A stretch of 64,000 nucleotides of DNA. Source: Cristatella mucedo (taxonomy: Eukaryota > Bryozoa > Phylactolaemata > Cristatellidae). A model generated the notes under the pieces. It made no database searches, was not told where the DNA came from, and saw only the letters and a program-made list of their open reading frames with translations. Below, piece by piece: positions 52,774-63,376 of the stretch. How positions within the stretch are numbered: position 1 is the first letter of the stretch; the number at the start of each line of letters is the position of its first letter. Both the position numbers and the translations under genes were made by a program. The stretch lies in NCBI GenBank assembly GCA_009760855.2, contig WPIO01000095.1, forward strand, positions 154,501 through 218,500, written 5' to 3'.

Positions 52774-55012
52774 CACACACTTGTGTGCATGTGTCTCGCG
52801 TTTGCGTGCATGTGTGTGCGGGTGTGAGTGTGTGCAGAATAATGCATGCGCACAGCATGCATGCAAGCTCACGGGCGCTCACTTTCTATCGAAGCTTTGG
52901 TTGGCAAGTTGGTGGTGGCTGATCCCCAGCCCGATTATCATGGTAGCCGACGAAGATGATTGGTCAATGCCGGCCAGGGATTGGGCTACGATACGAAAGT
53001 GGCTGAGGCTGTCAATAAAGTTTACCGGCAGGTGGCACCGGATCGTTCGACTGTCGTACGGGCGAAGACTGCGAGTCACCATACCCAGGCACGACACGGT
53101 TTTGGAGCTTCACACTTGGAGCTCCATCCATCCATTCAGTGATTCGATACTCCTTCCTATGCCCACATGCATGCCTGAATGCTACTACTTATTCACGTCG
53201 TAGGTAAGTGGGATGTAGGCAGGCAAGCAAATCTCACATGCCACTGCTGAAACATTAAAACCTATGCTTGTTGTTCCGTGCATAAGCATAATCTCAACTG
53301 TTGTGCTGCCAAGCTAAGAGGACTAAAACGGCTGAGTTCAATCGTGCCTATCTATCTATGATCGGGTTGAGCGAACTTGAAGTATGCAACCGAGGGCGAC
53401 TGTGTCCACTTACGATAACTTCGGGAGGCTGCAAGCTAAGCTAGGCCCGTTATGAAAGCCTAAGCACCACAGCTAAACAGGGGACGAAATTTGGCGTTTA
53501 TCACGTAGGATTTGGCTCGGTCGCAAACCAGGCAGAGCCCCTGGACAGCAGCTGCGGCACATAGCCTGCATAAGGATCTTGAACCTTTTGGTAAAATGTT
53601 TCTGAATGATGGTTGGGGCGCTTGCTCTCATAAATATCGATCTTCTTTAAGAGCTTGTTTGAGAGCACTTTTCTTCAGCCAGAACACCATAAGCAGCCAC
53701 TGCAAATGCCAGTGCACGACCTATTTTGCCATGCTGGTTTAGCCTAGTGGTAAAGGTGCTCGCCTCGACCAAGGTCAAAGTTAATGTAGTTGATAACCAC
53801 GGTCGTAGGCTCGAACCCCGTGGCACATGTTAAGCACCTGAATAGAGATTGAGTTCTATGAGGGCGATGTAAAATGGATTATATCACTTTTACACAGCAA
53901 AAGCTACAAAGGTCTATTAACTTCAATATCCCATAATCCAAATAGCGAGTGGAAAAGTGTTATGGCCAGCTCCAGCTGGAGTCAAAGGTTTTCACGGGAG
54001 TATTGAAACTGAACCGGCAAAAATTGGCAGCAATCAAAACAGTCACTCTGGACCAGGGCATCATACAGGAATCCTTCGAATTGCAGAAGTGCTGACACCT
54101 CTCCAAGCTTGCTAGTTATAGTACAAAACCAGTCTGGTGGCAGGGGACTTGAGCTACCGAGAGGCACACCGAGGCAGAAAGAAGTGCAGACGACAGAATC
54201 GGCCACCTGCTCCTTCCGCCTGCTTGCTTACCGTACAATGATTTGAGCCTCACGGCACAGAGAATGAAGTCGTCAAACCGAATGGCTCCATCCTTGCTGG
54301 CGAATCTCATGACAAGGCAGTTGAACGTGGCATTGCTAATGTTGAAGCCTGCGGTGAACGCAGACGCCGGCAGTCAGCCAGAAGATGAGAGCAGAAGGGC
54401 GCTCGCATGGAGCACGGCTCGCACTGAGCTGGCAAAGCTCAGTGCGAGCACCAAGCAGCCGGTCAAGGTCAGCGGCAAGCCAGCGCCAGCACGGCATTGA
54501 GTGCAAGACACACTGACAAGCTCGCCTGGCTCGGCCGCAGCGATGGGCACCGGTCCCACCCCACGCCTCCTCACCGACTGAGACACAGTCTGCTATAATT
54601 GCCTCGCCTCATACCGAAGGCAATGTCGGCCCACAGATCTCCGGCAGTACACAGACTGCGGCGCCTAGCTGCTGCCGGCCCAGCTGCATTAGTACATTGT
54701 GCGATGAATGTGGAAATTTTCGCGAGAGCCACAACACGAAGCCGAGTTTGGCTCAGCGCTCTCCAGCTATTGCAGGGGCAACTACGGATTAGGACTGCAG
54801 CCTCTAACGTGGCTGCAGGCAGCCATGTGAGGTTCTGTCAATATATATCTCAGCCTTGCTTCCAGGTAGAACTGCAGCTGGCTGCATGCTGCTGCGTGGC
54901 AGCAGTGACTAATGGCTTGCCACGGCTGCATTGCTCTGAAATGCCTGCCAGCCAGTAAGTAAGAAAAGAGTGAGAGAGAGGATAGAGAGAGACAGAGAGA
55001 AGAGAGAGAGAC

Positions 55013-55102
<90 letters not shown>

Positions 55103-58100
55103 AGAGCAAGTCTTAGAGACAGAGAAAGGGAGAGACAGAGAAAGAGCGAGACAAGAGACAGATGGACGGATAGACAGACAGACAAGCAAGCAGACAGACA
55201 GAGACTAAGACAGAGTGAAAGAGAAAGAGACAGGAGAGGCATATAGCAGTGTGCAGTCCACTTATGTGACACTCAGCTGTGCGTACATGAAGACAGCAGC
55301 AAGATTTCGCGGGCATGTCGCCGGAGAGCCGCTCGTGCACAGCTAGTTCCGGCGGCTCTTCGGACCGGCCTGGTTCGGCAAGCCCTAAATGCTGCCTTTC
55401 TTGCTCACCCGTATCCCTGAGAGCATTGCGAAGCTCATATGAATTGAAAGTCCCCGAGTTATCAGCATCAAACTTCTTGAATGCTGCCTGCAATATTAAA
55501 GGCCACGTGTGAGAATTCGCGCAGAGGTAACTAGCATGTCATTATGCAGTTTGAAAATCAGCGCACAGCATGTGGGTCCAGAATGAATAAACGCCCAAGA
55601 CGCTGGCTCAAAAAGCCCAAGCTTTCGACATTGTGCGCCCCGAGGCCTCGATTTGGAATCCAAGCGGTAGGATTATTCACGGAATGGATGGCCCAAAAAT
55701 GCAGCCCTGCCTTGCGGTGAGACATCCACCTGAGAACCAGGTTCACTTTGTTCGCAGCAGCTCGACAGTTTGCTGACGAGCGCTTGACGGCCGAGCAGCT
55801 GGCAGGTAGATATTCTAGTAGATCTAGTTCGAGTAGATCTAGTGCCAGTGGACAAGATTGATCCACTAGCTCCTGTGGCCGAAGCCAACGTGGCAGGGCT
55901 ACCGAACATGCTGTCAGTACAAGGCCCCACCGGCTATCGGTGCCCGGAGCAGGCTTACTGCTCGATACAGGCAAATCCGGAAGCAAGCTAAGAGAAGACG
56001 CATGCCCCCTGAAAGAAACAGCTGCTTATTTTATTTTAAACTATATGCATAATCTCTGTGCTGGTGTTTCGAGACACACTCCGAGGCCGACGGCAGAGCA
56101 CTGTCCACCGTCTACATATTACCGGTGCCTACATACTACCGGTGCACATGTATTCCCGGTGCCTACACATTATTGGTGCCTACATATTATATATATATTC
56201 GTATGTACATCTTACATGTATGTACATATTACAGGTGCATACACTGGCTGAGCTTTACCTCCTGACTCACTTCTTAGTCACCAAACACTTGGGGCTGTGG
56301 GTGAAATCGCTCAAAGTGAAGGACTTAACAAAGGCTACGCATAGTGTCTTTAAAGCATGATCAGTCTCTCTCTCTGTCTCTCTGTGTGCAGCCTCCCTCT
56401 ACTGCAACAAACCACGCAATACCCTTTTCTCGCATCTGGTGGCGGCTTCTAATGAATGAACAGTCAGCTGAAAACGGGTGCATCTAGCTGGTTCAGCTGC
56501 TGCCACCCTCTTTCTAGGACAGGGTTACTTGCCATATGGTACTTGAGTTGTCGTGACTCAATGTTGAGACTATATCGCCTACAGTCTAAGCCAGCCGGGT
56601 AGGACTATCCTCTACCTTTACATGCGTACAGAATGAGGGCTCCAGTACGATGCAAGCAAACCGCATCGGTCAACACCTGTCGTGCTATTGCGATAGTTCG
56701 GATATTAACATATTACACACATAGAGTCCATATAAATATAAATATATTAAATATTTATACATAGTAAATATATTAATATATTTACTATGTATAATCATAT
56801 ATAGTCCGTATGTTAATATATTCCATAGAGTACAGATATTAAGCTTCATGTTTTCTCTGCCCTCCACTGAGATCGCAGCTGGATCTAGTCAGCATATGGC
56901 AAGTGCGGCAAGTACTTAGCTTGGGTATCTGGAGAAGTATTGAGAAAAAGAAGTCGACCGATTCCTGTAGCGGCCAAAGCAGCGTGTGCCGAGAGCTTAC
57001 TGCACCATAAATATTCTTTACGAATGCAATACTTTAAAAATTGAACTTAATTAAGAGTCCTGCCATGCTACCATGCTTGAGTGGGGAACCTTGTGTCTGA
57101 GTTGGACAGCAAGAGACCGTCTATGTAATGTAATGTAATGCAAAGTATCTCTGTCAGTAACTCCACAAAGTCATAAAGACCATGTGGGTGTTACGCAGGA
57201 GAGTTTTGTATAGCGCACTCACAGCCTAAGCGGCTTTCGGTACGCATTCGGTAGCCAACAGACTTCGTCTCACGCAACAAAGAGAAAGTGGGAAGCATAG
57301 CAGAGTTAGGAGAGCAGTTGAGGTAGTGAGTAGCATGGAAGTAGCAGTTCAGGACCGCTGAAAAAGATGTGCCATAGTCGGCAGTTGGAGAGTAGATGTC
57401 GTTGCGCAAGAATTGTGGAAGCGAGTTCCACAGTCTAGGACTTGCAGAGCTAAAGCTTCTGCCGCCAACTGTCTTTAAGTGGAGGAATGGGCTATCGGAG
57501 CGATTTTTCTCAATATACTTGCACTTGCCACTCACTTGAGTATACAATCAGCTGCACTGCATTCTCCCAGCAAAATCAGACGAGTACAAGTACATTTTAT
57601 GGAATCCCCAGACACGGTTTCTTGTTCGACTCTTTTCTTCGGCGACTTTTTCCTTCAACGGCTTTCTTCCCACGACCCTTTCAGACCCTTTAGCGTTAGT
57701 ACGACATACCAATACCTTTCAATTCGTGGCCACAATTCCTTTAGTAAACAGCTATTCGTGTGCAGCCAGGAAATAAAAGGAGCATTCGAGGGCATGCTGC
57801 ATCCGGATTCTGTCTACGAAGTGTACCATGGACGTGTACCAGGGCTCCGTGCTAGGTCCGGTTCTTTTCACGGTTTATACTCTCCCTCTCGCTGATGTGA
57901 TTGCCAAGCACAATCTAGGCTTTCACTTCTATGCGGATGACACTCAGTTGTACCTTTGCTTTGATCCCTCCCAGCCTTCGAGCACCTCAAATTCTCTCAA
58001 CTCACTTGCTGCATGCATTGATGACATCCGATCATGGATGGCAGCAAATTTTCTAAAACTAAACGATGATAAAACTAACTTACTAGTTATGGGCAAACCT

Positions 58101-59963
58101 AGTGTTATTCAGAAATTGGAAAGGCTGACTTTCAAAATTGGCTCTGCCAGCATATCTCCAGTTGCATCAGCTCGAAATCTAGGTGTCATATTCCAAAGCG
58201 ACCTCTCGTTAGACGACCACATCAGCTCCACAGTCAAATCAGCCTATTTTCAGCTTCATAACATTGCTAAAATTAGGGCTTGTTTAGATAAGGATACCAC
58301 GTCCAAGTTGGTCCATGCATTCGTGACATCTCGTCTCGACTTCTGCAACTCACTGCTTACAGGCCTACCAGCATGTGCGATCAGGCGATTGCAGCTGGTG
58401 CAAAACTCTGCAGCTAGGCTTGTCTGTCGTGAGCGTCGCAGTTGCCACATTACTCCACTTCTCGCCGACCTGCACTGGCTACCAGTCAAGAAACGGATTG
58501 ACTTCAAGGTTTTGTAGCTCACTTTTAGGTCTCTTCATTCTATGGCTCCAGCCTACCTTTCAGATATACTACCCCATCAGGCCAAGCATCGTACCACTCG
58601 CTTTTCGGAATCCAACAGTCTAGAAATACCTCGTACAAACCTTAAATCCTTTGGAGACCGTGCATTTAGCTCGTATGCTCCCACAGCCTGGAACTCCCTC
58701 CCGACCTGCATCAGAACATCCCCCGACCTGACCACATTTAAAAGAAACTTAAAAACATACCTATTTAGGACAGCATTTAGTGGGTCCTTGTGATTCGTCC
58801 TCGATGTGCTTATGCGTGCTGACACTGTTCATGCTGCCACTAACCACATTTGCATGCTGACCCAGTGCATGTAACCCCTAACCATGTTATTCATTTTGTT
58901 TGTTTTTCAAGCATGATTTTACTTACTATTCTATTGCGTATCACTTTGCAGCAAATGTAAAGCGCCTAGAAAGAGATTAACTTCTCTGAGGGCGCTTTAT
59001 CAAGTGCAATGTTATTATTATTATTATTACCACAAGGTCGTTATTTCGGAGGATCAAATGACCAGCCAACATCACTGCTATAGGCTTTGCAGAAGCAGCA
59101 GAGGCAGCACAAGTAGCACAGGACAACAGGTTGAACTGCATGCATGCATGCACGTACAAACGACAGGACAATAGTGGCAGCAGCTATTCACTTGGGCTAT
59201 CAGCCACCACTGATTCGTGCTCTGGAAAATAAAGTAGTGGACTGAAATACACAAGGCAAGAGAATGCTGCTAACAATAGCCAGCGTGTGCAGCATTACCA
59301 CCACCACCACCACCACAACCGATGCCAATCTAATCGAGACACGGGTGGCATTGAATGTTGCTTTTAAGCAGTGTAGTAAATACAACTCACTCTTGTAAGC
59401 AAAGGTCACTGATCGCTACAACAGACAGACGCCCAGTAGAAGGCAGCAGAAGCAATTGATTGCCATCGCCGGTTCCGGTGCCGCTGCATGCTCGCAGGTG
59501 CTTCGGCTTGTACTGCAGCAGCACATGTCCTGGACAAAGTATGGGATCGCTTACCTAATCATCTCTAGCTAATGTGAGTGTTTATCTTCAGAGTAGTGGT
59601 TAATTGCTTAATAACGGAGCGGTACATTATGGCCACTCCTCCCGAAAGTCCCGCTAGGGTCCTGTCCATTATAGGTCAGCCTTTAATTTCAGTGGAGCCA
59701 GAAGAGGACATTGTCCCCCCCCCACAGGCACACAGCCGGGCAGCCACCAAGGTGGCATATTGCTACCCCCCCCATCTCGACCGCCACCAGCGATGAAATT
59801 ATGTCGTAATTCAACACGATAAGCAACCGCCGAGTTAGTGTGTAATAAACACCGTGATTATGGGTCTAGCCTCACCCTAGATAAAAATCCTGGCTCTGCC
59901 ACTGGTTCTGGTTAGTATGCACAATACCTCAGGTCGAAGCTAGTGCAGAGGGAGGCTGCTGGC

Positions 59964-60005
<42 letters not shown>

Positions 60006-62116
60006 GTGTGTGTGTGTGCTGGGGGCACAAGGCTTCTACGGGTTGGCAGTAGCCAGATAGGCTGCACCTACCAAAGCAGAAGCCTTTCAAGCTGCATCTC
60101 CCTTTGAGAGAAAATAGTAAACCAGTAGCCGCTCCTTTCCCGAGTGGTCACTGGACTCTCTGGGTCGACGAGGGGCTGACAGTATATGACGGCTTTAGAG
60201 CTAACAGCATCGAAATGAATTCCATTCGCATATATGCAAAGTGCCTAGACAGAGATTTACTTCTCCGAGGACGATACATTAATGTTTTATTGTCCTGATT
60301 ATCCTTATACACTTCTCTCTTTTGTTTCTGTGTCACGGCCGACTTTTTGGCGTATTCTTGCAAAGACCGAGAGTCCTTATAAAAAAACAACCTCTTTTCC
60401 CTACACTTCATGAAGACTTTCCAACATGGCCTATTCCTTTCGTGTGTTCGATTTCTCCAGAGTATGTTGTGGCATCCATGTGTATCCTAAAGGTTCACGC
60501 GGCATTTATGGCTTCACGGTGCACTTTCGCCTTTACGGGAAGGACGGATGTCCATGCCAGTACAGCATGGACTCACCCACAGATGTTTCTGGATTGTCGA
60601 GTCTCTGAAACTGCCTTAGCATTTGATCTGACCGCCTTAGCTTTTGATCAGACTGCCTTAGCATTTGATCAGACCTTAGCATTTGATCAGAATGCACGAT
60701 TAATATCCGAGGAATGGCAAAGCCGCAGCAGCAGCTTGGACCTGTCCCAGGGCACGACATTTCCCATGCACTCTATTGCCTCCAGCCAGAGATGTGGTCC
60801 TCATGGGCAGCTTTGCAACCAATGAATTGATGCCCTTTTTCAATACCGCTCATGAATGACCAGCTGCTTACTGTGCTATTTTATTTCAAGTTCGAACTAG
60901 AACATGGGACAGATACAACCCTGCTGGTCACCTCCACTACATTGCCATCCTGTCGTCTGTAGCACGCTGCACCAAGGAGGTCAACTGGATATGCATCAAA
61001 CACTAATTTCGAGTCCCGCGACCCTCGGGGGCACCTACAGTGTATATAGGTACATAATCCGTCAGTCCTGGGCAGTCAGTAGTTTATCCTCAATCAGAAT
61101 CCAGACGTCCAAGAAAGGGGTGGAAACTTTGCTTGAAGCTCTCTGATTGTTGGGAGTAGTAGCACTGGATCCTCTTGAAACAGTTCTAGTCGAATTGACG
61201 TCTGAAACCTTGGTCAAAGCCCACAACCAAGAGCCGTCATCTTAGTCACTCTTTGAAAAATCTTTCGTGCACTTGCTAAAGATTGATGGATAGCAAATGC
61301 ACTGGGACTGCTGCCACGGTATACCACGTTGCCAAGCCTGTAGTTGGGGACTAATTGTGGATCAGCACCTGAGAAAGGTTGGCCATGGCTGCAAAGGGAA
61401 GGCATGTCAATCTAATTAACGATGCTGCCAGTGCTAGACTGCAGGGGTCATCACCTTACGAGTTCGCAACTGACATGCACACAGGGCAAGCATGCTCCAC
61501 GCATGCATACAACATGCAAATGTGCACTTATGCGAACAGGTATAGGTACACGCACGCGAGCACCCACGCCACACTGCACACCACGCCTCATTCATACTTA
61601 TGAATGCAAACACCCATGCATTCGCCCACATCATTATAGACAAGCAGCCGAGTACACTGCGACAGACATAAGTCTGCCCTCTGTGGCTGGCACTAGTGAC
61701 CTTGTGCCAAGCAACGAAGAACTTCTATTGCGGAAGGGCAAAAGAAAAACTATACGAATGCAGGAATTCCAAACGCCAACCTCAGCAGGGTCGTTCGCTC
61801 TTGAATCTTAAATGAAGGGAGGGAGCGTATGGAAGAGAATAAAAGCGCCCGGCTGTGCATACCTTCCACAGCTGAAGGTCGGTCCAGAGCTGCTTGAATT
61901 CTTCGAAGCCCAGCTTGCCCGAATGGTCACGCTGTGAGCAAATGTAAGGAAAGACCGGCGATCGGAGCGATCACGAGCAATCAGAGGTGAGCTATCCTAC
62001 TGCGGCAGCGGCTCTGGCAAAATAACCAAGTAGAGACTTAAATGGTGGAAAGGATACGTCGTGCATGGCGACCATGCTGCGGCTCGTCTCGAGGCTAAAG
62101 CCGTCAAACTTGAACT
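52312..62116 (-). CDS. Calpain, C-terminal penta-EF-hand part (five exons seen)
   Basis: Calpains are calcium-dependent cytosolic cysteine proteases; the C-terminal PEF domain binds calcium and dimerises. Five minus-strand exons are supported by motif, splice sites and matching phase: 62116-62058, 61931-61863, 55487-55409, 54348-54232 and 52367-52312. Joined, they read [98 protein letters not shown] and a final [15 protein letters not shown]. The lengths 69, 79 and 117 nt are those I recall for the equivalent vertebrate calpain exons. The catalytic and C2-like domains, the first PEF exon and the last short exon (usually ending WLQLTM-like) were not found; a small-subunit homologue is therefore not excluded. 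Confidence 0.9.
52724..52767. repeat. (TG)n microsatellite
   Basis: About 44 bp of TG followed by GCGC and a CA run (ACACACAC), which can pair with the TG tract. Confidence 0.95.
53733..53885 (+). mobile_element. SINE2
   Basis: Head GCTGGTTTAGCCTAGTGGTA, B box remnant GGCTCGAACCCC, AAGCACCTGAATAGAGATTG and TATGAGGGCGATGTAAAATG. It lies in a calpain intron in antisense relative to that gene. Confidence 0.85.
54232..54348 (-). CDS. Calpain PEF exon (fourth hand)
   Basis: The acceptor TTCACCGCAG ends at 54349 and the donor GTAAGC starts at 54231. It encodes [19 protein letters not shown] then [20 protein letters not shown]. The IRFDDFILC...RLK pattern is diagnostic for calpain. Length 117 nt, phase 1 to 1. 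Confidence 0.92.
54417..54449. repeat. Perfect 14-bp hairpin in calpain intron
   Basis: GCTCGCACTGAGCT and its exact complement AGCTCAGTGCGAGC are separated by the five bases GGCAA. The structure lies about 70 nt upstream of the acceptor of the exon at 54348-54232 on the transcribed strand. Confidence 0.95.
55021..55108. repeat. (GA)n microsatellite
   Basis: About 88 bp of GA with one interruption, flanked by imperfect GAGAGACA repeats from 54965 to about 55240. It lies in the calpain intron between exons at 55409 and 54348, where on the transcribed strand it is a pyrimidine tract. Confidence 0.97.
55409..55487 (-). CDS. Calpain PEF exon (third hand)
   Basis: The acceptor AATATTGCAG ends at 55488; the donor GTGAGC starts at 55408. 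It encodes [20 protein letters not shown] and NALRDT plus one base. The loop [12 protein letters not shown] is a canonical EF-hand (D1, D3, S5, G6, E12). Length 79 nt. Confidence 0.94.
56105..56240. repeat. Short-unit tandem repeat, about 17-19 bp
   Basis: Variants of CCGGTGCCTACATATTA repeat five or more times (56115-56190) and grade into TATATATAT and ATGTACAT motifs. Intronic to calpain. Confidence 0.8.
57125..57545 (-). mobile_element. LINE family 2, C-terminus and 3' end (antisense)
   Basis: The minus strand has an open C-terminal frame containing [40 protein letters not shown] and [14 protein letters not shown]. After the stop follow CTCCTGCGTAACACCCACAT, TTTGTGGAGTTACTGACAGA and a CATTA-repeat tail at 57127-57138. 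PRLWNSLP is a hallmark of the C-terminus of CR1-group LINEs. It is a different family from the L2-like one (different tail). Confidence 0.8.
57829..59030 (+). mobile_element. L2/CR1-group LINE, 5'-truncated, best preserved copy
   Basis: The copy starts inside reverse transcriptase. [20 protein letters not shown] precedes the catalytic [12 protein letters not shown] (YADD box), then [78 protein letters not shown] and [17 protein letters not shown]. One in-frame TAG (58515-58517) is the only break before the C-terminus ([20 protein letters not shown]), which ends at 58791-58793. The 3' UTR ends GCGCCTAGAAAGAGATTAAC, GGCGCTTTATCAAGTGC and (TTA)n. The endonuclease domain is missing, so it cannot be autonomous. 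It lies in the 6.4-kb calpain intron, antisense to that gene. Confidence 0.95.
59299..59318. repeat. (ACC)n microsatellite
   Basis: About seven ACC triplets in calpain intron sequence. Confidence 0.9.
59690..59904 (+). mobile_element. hAT-like MITE, copy 3
   Basis: The left end is CAGTGGAGCCAGAAGAGGAC, the right end ATCCTGGCTCTGCCACTG. AAATTATGTCGTAATTCAAC and ACCGCCGAGTTAG are shared with the copy at 38675. It has no coding potential and no clean target duplication. Confidence 0.65.
59966..60021. repeat. (TG)n microsatellite
   Basis: About 55 bp of GT with one break (GTGTTGTG). Confidence 0.95.
60230..60300 (+). mobile_element. L2-like 3' tail remnant
   Basis: AAAGTGCCTAGACAGAGATTTACTTCTCC-type sequence followed by GAGGACGATACATTAATG, the end of the LINE without body. 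Confidence 0.6.
60612..60694. repeat. 21-bp tandem repeat, about four units
   Basis: CCTTAGCATTTGATCAGACTG-like units follow one another with small changes; the third is shortened. The period would keep a reading frame for the first units (LAFDQTA) but there is no gene evidence. It is intronic to calpain. Confidence 0.9.
61863..61931 (-). CDS. Calpain PEF exon (second hand)
   Basis: The acceptor TTGCTCACAG ends at 61932 and the donor GTATGC starts at 61862. It encodes [23 protein letters not shown]; with the preceding D it forms the canonical loop [12 protein letters not shown]. Length 69 nt, phase 0 in and out. Confidence 0.94.
62058..62116 (-). CDS. Calpain PEF exon (entry to second hand)
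   Basis: The acceptor GCCGTTGTAG ends at 62117; the donor GTATCC starts at 62057. It encodes [19 protein letters not shown] after a two-base codon remnant, matching the calpain pattern GFSLESCRSMV. It is two codons shorter than I recall for vertebrate equivalents. Confidence 0.88.
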
Positions 62117-62561
62117 CTACAACGGCAGCAGCGTGCATCACTGCAGCGGTTGCCGGCAAGCATGCAAAATGCGGGCAGGAACCTGGGCGCCGGTCAGGCA
62201 TCCAAGGCAGCAGCAGCCACACACGTCGGCAAAGATGACACGGGTTCGACCAGGCCGAAGGCGGCTGCAGTTGTCGCACGGCGTAGTCAGGAGAATGGGG
62301 CAAGGGTGCTATAGGACACTGCCCAATGACCTGATGGAGGCCGGCGATCTGCTCTGCAGTGAGCATGTGCGACGCAATAAAGGCCAGGCAACATTCAGGG
62401 AGACCATGCAGACGAGGTTCGATAGTCACACGGCAAATTGGAGCAGCTCGATTGATTCGATCAAGGGTAAATGAATTAATATGCAAACAATGTCAAACCC
62501 AGAAGTAAGCAGGAAGCAACATACATACAAACAACTAATTTACCGATCTCTGAAATCACAT

Positions 62562-62640
62562 GCAACCTGTGTGCCAATTCCTTGAACCTTGGTACATCGA
62601 GGTTCGGATTTGCAGTTTGTCGAGGTGCATGCTTGTGACA
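62562..62640 (+). repeat. Inverted repeat arm (left)
   Basis: Matches the reverse complement of 63294-63376: CAACCTGTGTGCCAA, AACCTTGGTACATCGAGGT, GCAGTTTGTCGAGGT. Each arm also has internal TCGAGGT/TGAGGT near-repeats. It lies just upstream, on the minus strand, of the first visible calpain exon. Confidence 0.8.
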
Positions 62641-62784
62641 TCAGCTTCATTTACAGTGTAGGCTAGTGCCTTGTAAATTCCATAACTCTGCCAATACTAT
62701 GCAGAACAACATGAAATTTCAAACATTAGTTCTGTTAAGCTTCTACACTACTGCAGGAGTTATCTTTGATCTCGGTTCGATAGG

Positions 62785-62851
62785 TTTTGCTATACGTGCC
62801 ATCAAACGTCCGTGACTTCATTAAATGTAATAATGGATATGTATAGCAAAA
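62785..62851. repeat. Short inverted repeat
   Basis: GGTTTTGCTATACGT at 62785 and ATGTATAGCAAAACC at 62837 can pair with one mismatch across a spacer of about 38 nt. Confidence 0.75.
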
Positions 62852-62869
62852 CCCATCCATCAGAAATGT

Positions 62870-63170
62870 ACTGTGATGTATCTCCGTCTGTAACTCCACA
62901 AATTCATAAAGACCATGGGGTGTTACGCAGGAGAGTTTTGTATAGCGCACTTACAGCCTAAGCGGCTTTCGGTACACATTCAGTGGCCAACAGAATTCGT
63001 CTCACGCAACAATGAGAAAGTGGGAAGCATAGCAGAGTCAGGAGAGCAGTTGAGGTAGTGAGTAGCATGGAAGTAGCAGCTCAGGACTGCTGGAAAAGGA
63101 TGAGCCATAGTCGGCAGTAGGAGAGAGTAGTTGTCGTTGCGTATGAATGAGCTTCTCTGCATTTGAGTAC
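62870..63170 (-). mobile_element. LINE family 2, 3' end (antisense), copy 2
   Basis: Closely related to 57125-57400: on the minus strand [37 protein letters not shown], then the CTCCTGCGTAACACC and TTTGTGGAGTTACAGACGGA 3' UTR. A frame change near 63110 shows decay. Confidence 0.8.
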
Positions 63171-63293
63171 AAGAAGAGCTGAAATTACATTTGAAATTTC
63201 AAAATTTTACTTAGATCCGGCAAATATAAGCCGACTTATTGAATATGCAAAGCACAAAGCTTCGATGCAAAACAAGCTGTTTAAAAGTCACAA

Positions 63294-63376
63294 GTGTGTA
63301 CCTCAACAAACTGCAAGCATGCACCTCGATGTACCAAGGTTCGAAAAGTTGGCACACAAGTCGCATTTGATGCAGA
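63294..63376 (-). repeat. Inverted repeat arm (right)
   Basis: Reverse complement partner of 62562-62640 with scattered substitutions. The LINE family 2 copy lies between the arms. Confidence 0.8.

Noticed and set aside
62310-62400. Possible first PEF exon of calpain on the minus strand (MLTAEQIAGLHQVI-like)
   Set aside because: The resemblance to calpain helices is faint, the possible donor GTCATT is poor, and the phase does not fit the exon at 62116.
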